Assembly (NCBI GenBank): GCA_003212555.1
Contig: QCPK01000001.1
Coordinates: 56,616-120,615 of the forward strand
Length of the DNA stretch: 64,000 nt
Direction of reading: 5' to 3'
Source: Prochlorococcus sp. AG-436-K22
Lineage (GTDB): Bacteria; Cyanobacteriota; Cyanobacteriia; PCC-6307; Cyanobiaceae
Shown here one piece after another: positions 63,029-64,000 of the stretch. Positions within the stretch are counted from its first letter, which is position 1; each line of letters begins with the position of its first letter. The notes beneath the pieces are model-generated. The model did not search any database and was not told the origin of the DNA. It worked only from the letters and a program-made list of their open reading frames with translations. The translations under genes and the position numbers were made by a program.

Positions 63029-64000
63029 ATCACAATATTAATAAGTTTACCTTTAATAATTATTAGCCTTTTCGCTTCCTTACCATTTAACCACTTTTTA
63101 GCAACCTCACTATTAAGGCAGTTTTTCTTTATTTGCTCTTCATCAAAGTTAGTTGGAACCATGATATATCCTCGAACTTTTCCGTTTACCTGGATAATTA
63201 ATTTATATTCCTCTTCAACTAATACTGAAGGATCAAATTCCAGCCATGGTTGATCATGAATGCTATTATCCTTACCAAGCATTTCCCATAATTCCTCAGC
63301 TAAATGAGGAGCAAATGGGGCTATTAGTATCGCTAATGTAGTCATACTCTGATTTATTATTAATGAGCTGCATTGATCCTTATATTCATATATAGCGTTT
63401 AATAGAATCATTAACTCTGATATTGCCGTGTTGAATTGTGAATTTAGTTCTAGATCTTTAGATACTTCTTTAATCGCTCTGTGAATTATTCTTCGTAATT
63501 GCTTATCCTCCTTTGAAAGATCCTTAGGCTTAAATGATGGAGATACATACTTTAATTCAAAGTTAGATCCATCATCTGTAAATATTCTCCAAATTCTATT
63601 TATAAATCTAAATTGTCCTTCAACGTCTGATTCATTCCATTCTAGGTCCTTTTCAGGAGGCGCTTTAAACAATATAAATAATCTTGCTGTATCTGCTCCA
63701 TATTTATTAATAACTTCTGAAGGATCTACTCCATTGTACTTTGATTTAGACATCTTTTCATATATTGTATCGAGCTCTTCTCCTGTTTCTGGGTCCTTAG
63801 GATTTAATGGATCTTTGATTAATTTAGAGGCAACATATTTGTGGTTAATCTTATTTCTATATGTCAAACCTTGTACCATCCCCTGCGTTAAAAGGTTTTT
63901 AAATGGTTCATCTATATTAATTAACTTTGTGCTTTTTAGAGCTTTGACAAGGAATCGTGAATATAGCAAATGTAGAATAGCATGCTCAATTCCACCAACA
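63025..64000 (-). CDS. leuS: Leucyl-tRNA synthetase, C-terminal part, continues beyond the window
   Basis: [56 protein letters not shown]; upstream in-frame [17 protein letters not shown] runs to the window edge. Confidence 0.96.
   Translation of the reverse strand, partial: VGGIEHAILHLLYSRFLVKALKSTKLINIDEPFKNLLTQGMVQGLTYRNKINHKYVASKLIKDPLNPKDPETGEELDTIYEKMSKSKYNGVDPSEVINKYGADTARLFILFKAPPEKDLEWNESDVEGQFRFINRIWRIFTDDGSNFELKYVSPSFKPKDLSKEDKQLRRIIHRAIKEVSKDLELNSQFNTAISELMILLNAIYEYKDQCSSLIINQSMTTLAILIAPFAPHLAEELWEMLGKDNSIHDQPWLEFDPSVLVEEEYKLIIQVNGKVRGYIMVPTNFDEEQIKKNCLNSEVAKKWLNGKEAKRLIIIKGKLINIVI

Overview
AT-rich cyanobacterial chromosome window. The gene content points to Prochlorococcus, probably a low-light type: an intact Pcb chlorophyll a/b-binding antenna gene, a decayed second pcb copy, chlH, psaK, petN and compact small intergenic spaces. 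This assignment rests on protein recognition only. About 9.2-27.5 kb and 32-64 kb are ordinary core genome: carB, tpiA, folP, chlH, dapB, DUF3038/DUF4335, thf1, clpP, ftsH, pyk, scpB, ilvA, dxs, psaK, rpmB, htpG, hisZ, pstCAB, dnaK/dnaJ, murQ, ribBA, argC, purN, pgi and the leuS 3' part, plus tRNA-Ser(GGA). Two regions look accessory. (i) 0.5-9.2 kb holds ferritin, a Crp-like regulator, a pcb pseudogene, a Rieske oxygenase gene interrupted at a poly-A run, an intact pcb, and a ~0.5 kb segment between tRNA-fMet and a truncated copy of its 3' end. (ii) 28-32 kb is a run of small hypothetical genes. Reading by eye added items missing from the ORF track because they fall below its length cutoff: petN (33 aa), a 56-aa membrane-protein ORF overlapping the petN 3' end, a 59-aa Cys-containing ORF at 6.0-6.2 kb, a 55-aa ORF at 30.1 kb and a possible 28-aa hydrophobic micro-ORF at 29.1 kb. 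I also saw a nested stem candidate RNA at 28.22-28.30 kb and a perfect 22-bp inverted repeat after dxs. I saw no rRNA, CRISPR array or intact transposase/integrase. I found no convincing complete new multi-gene system; the best leads are the tRNA-bounded remnant, the small overlapping genes and the two homopolymer frame changes.
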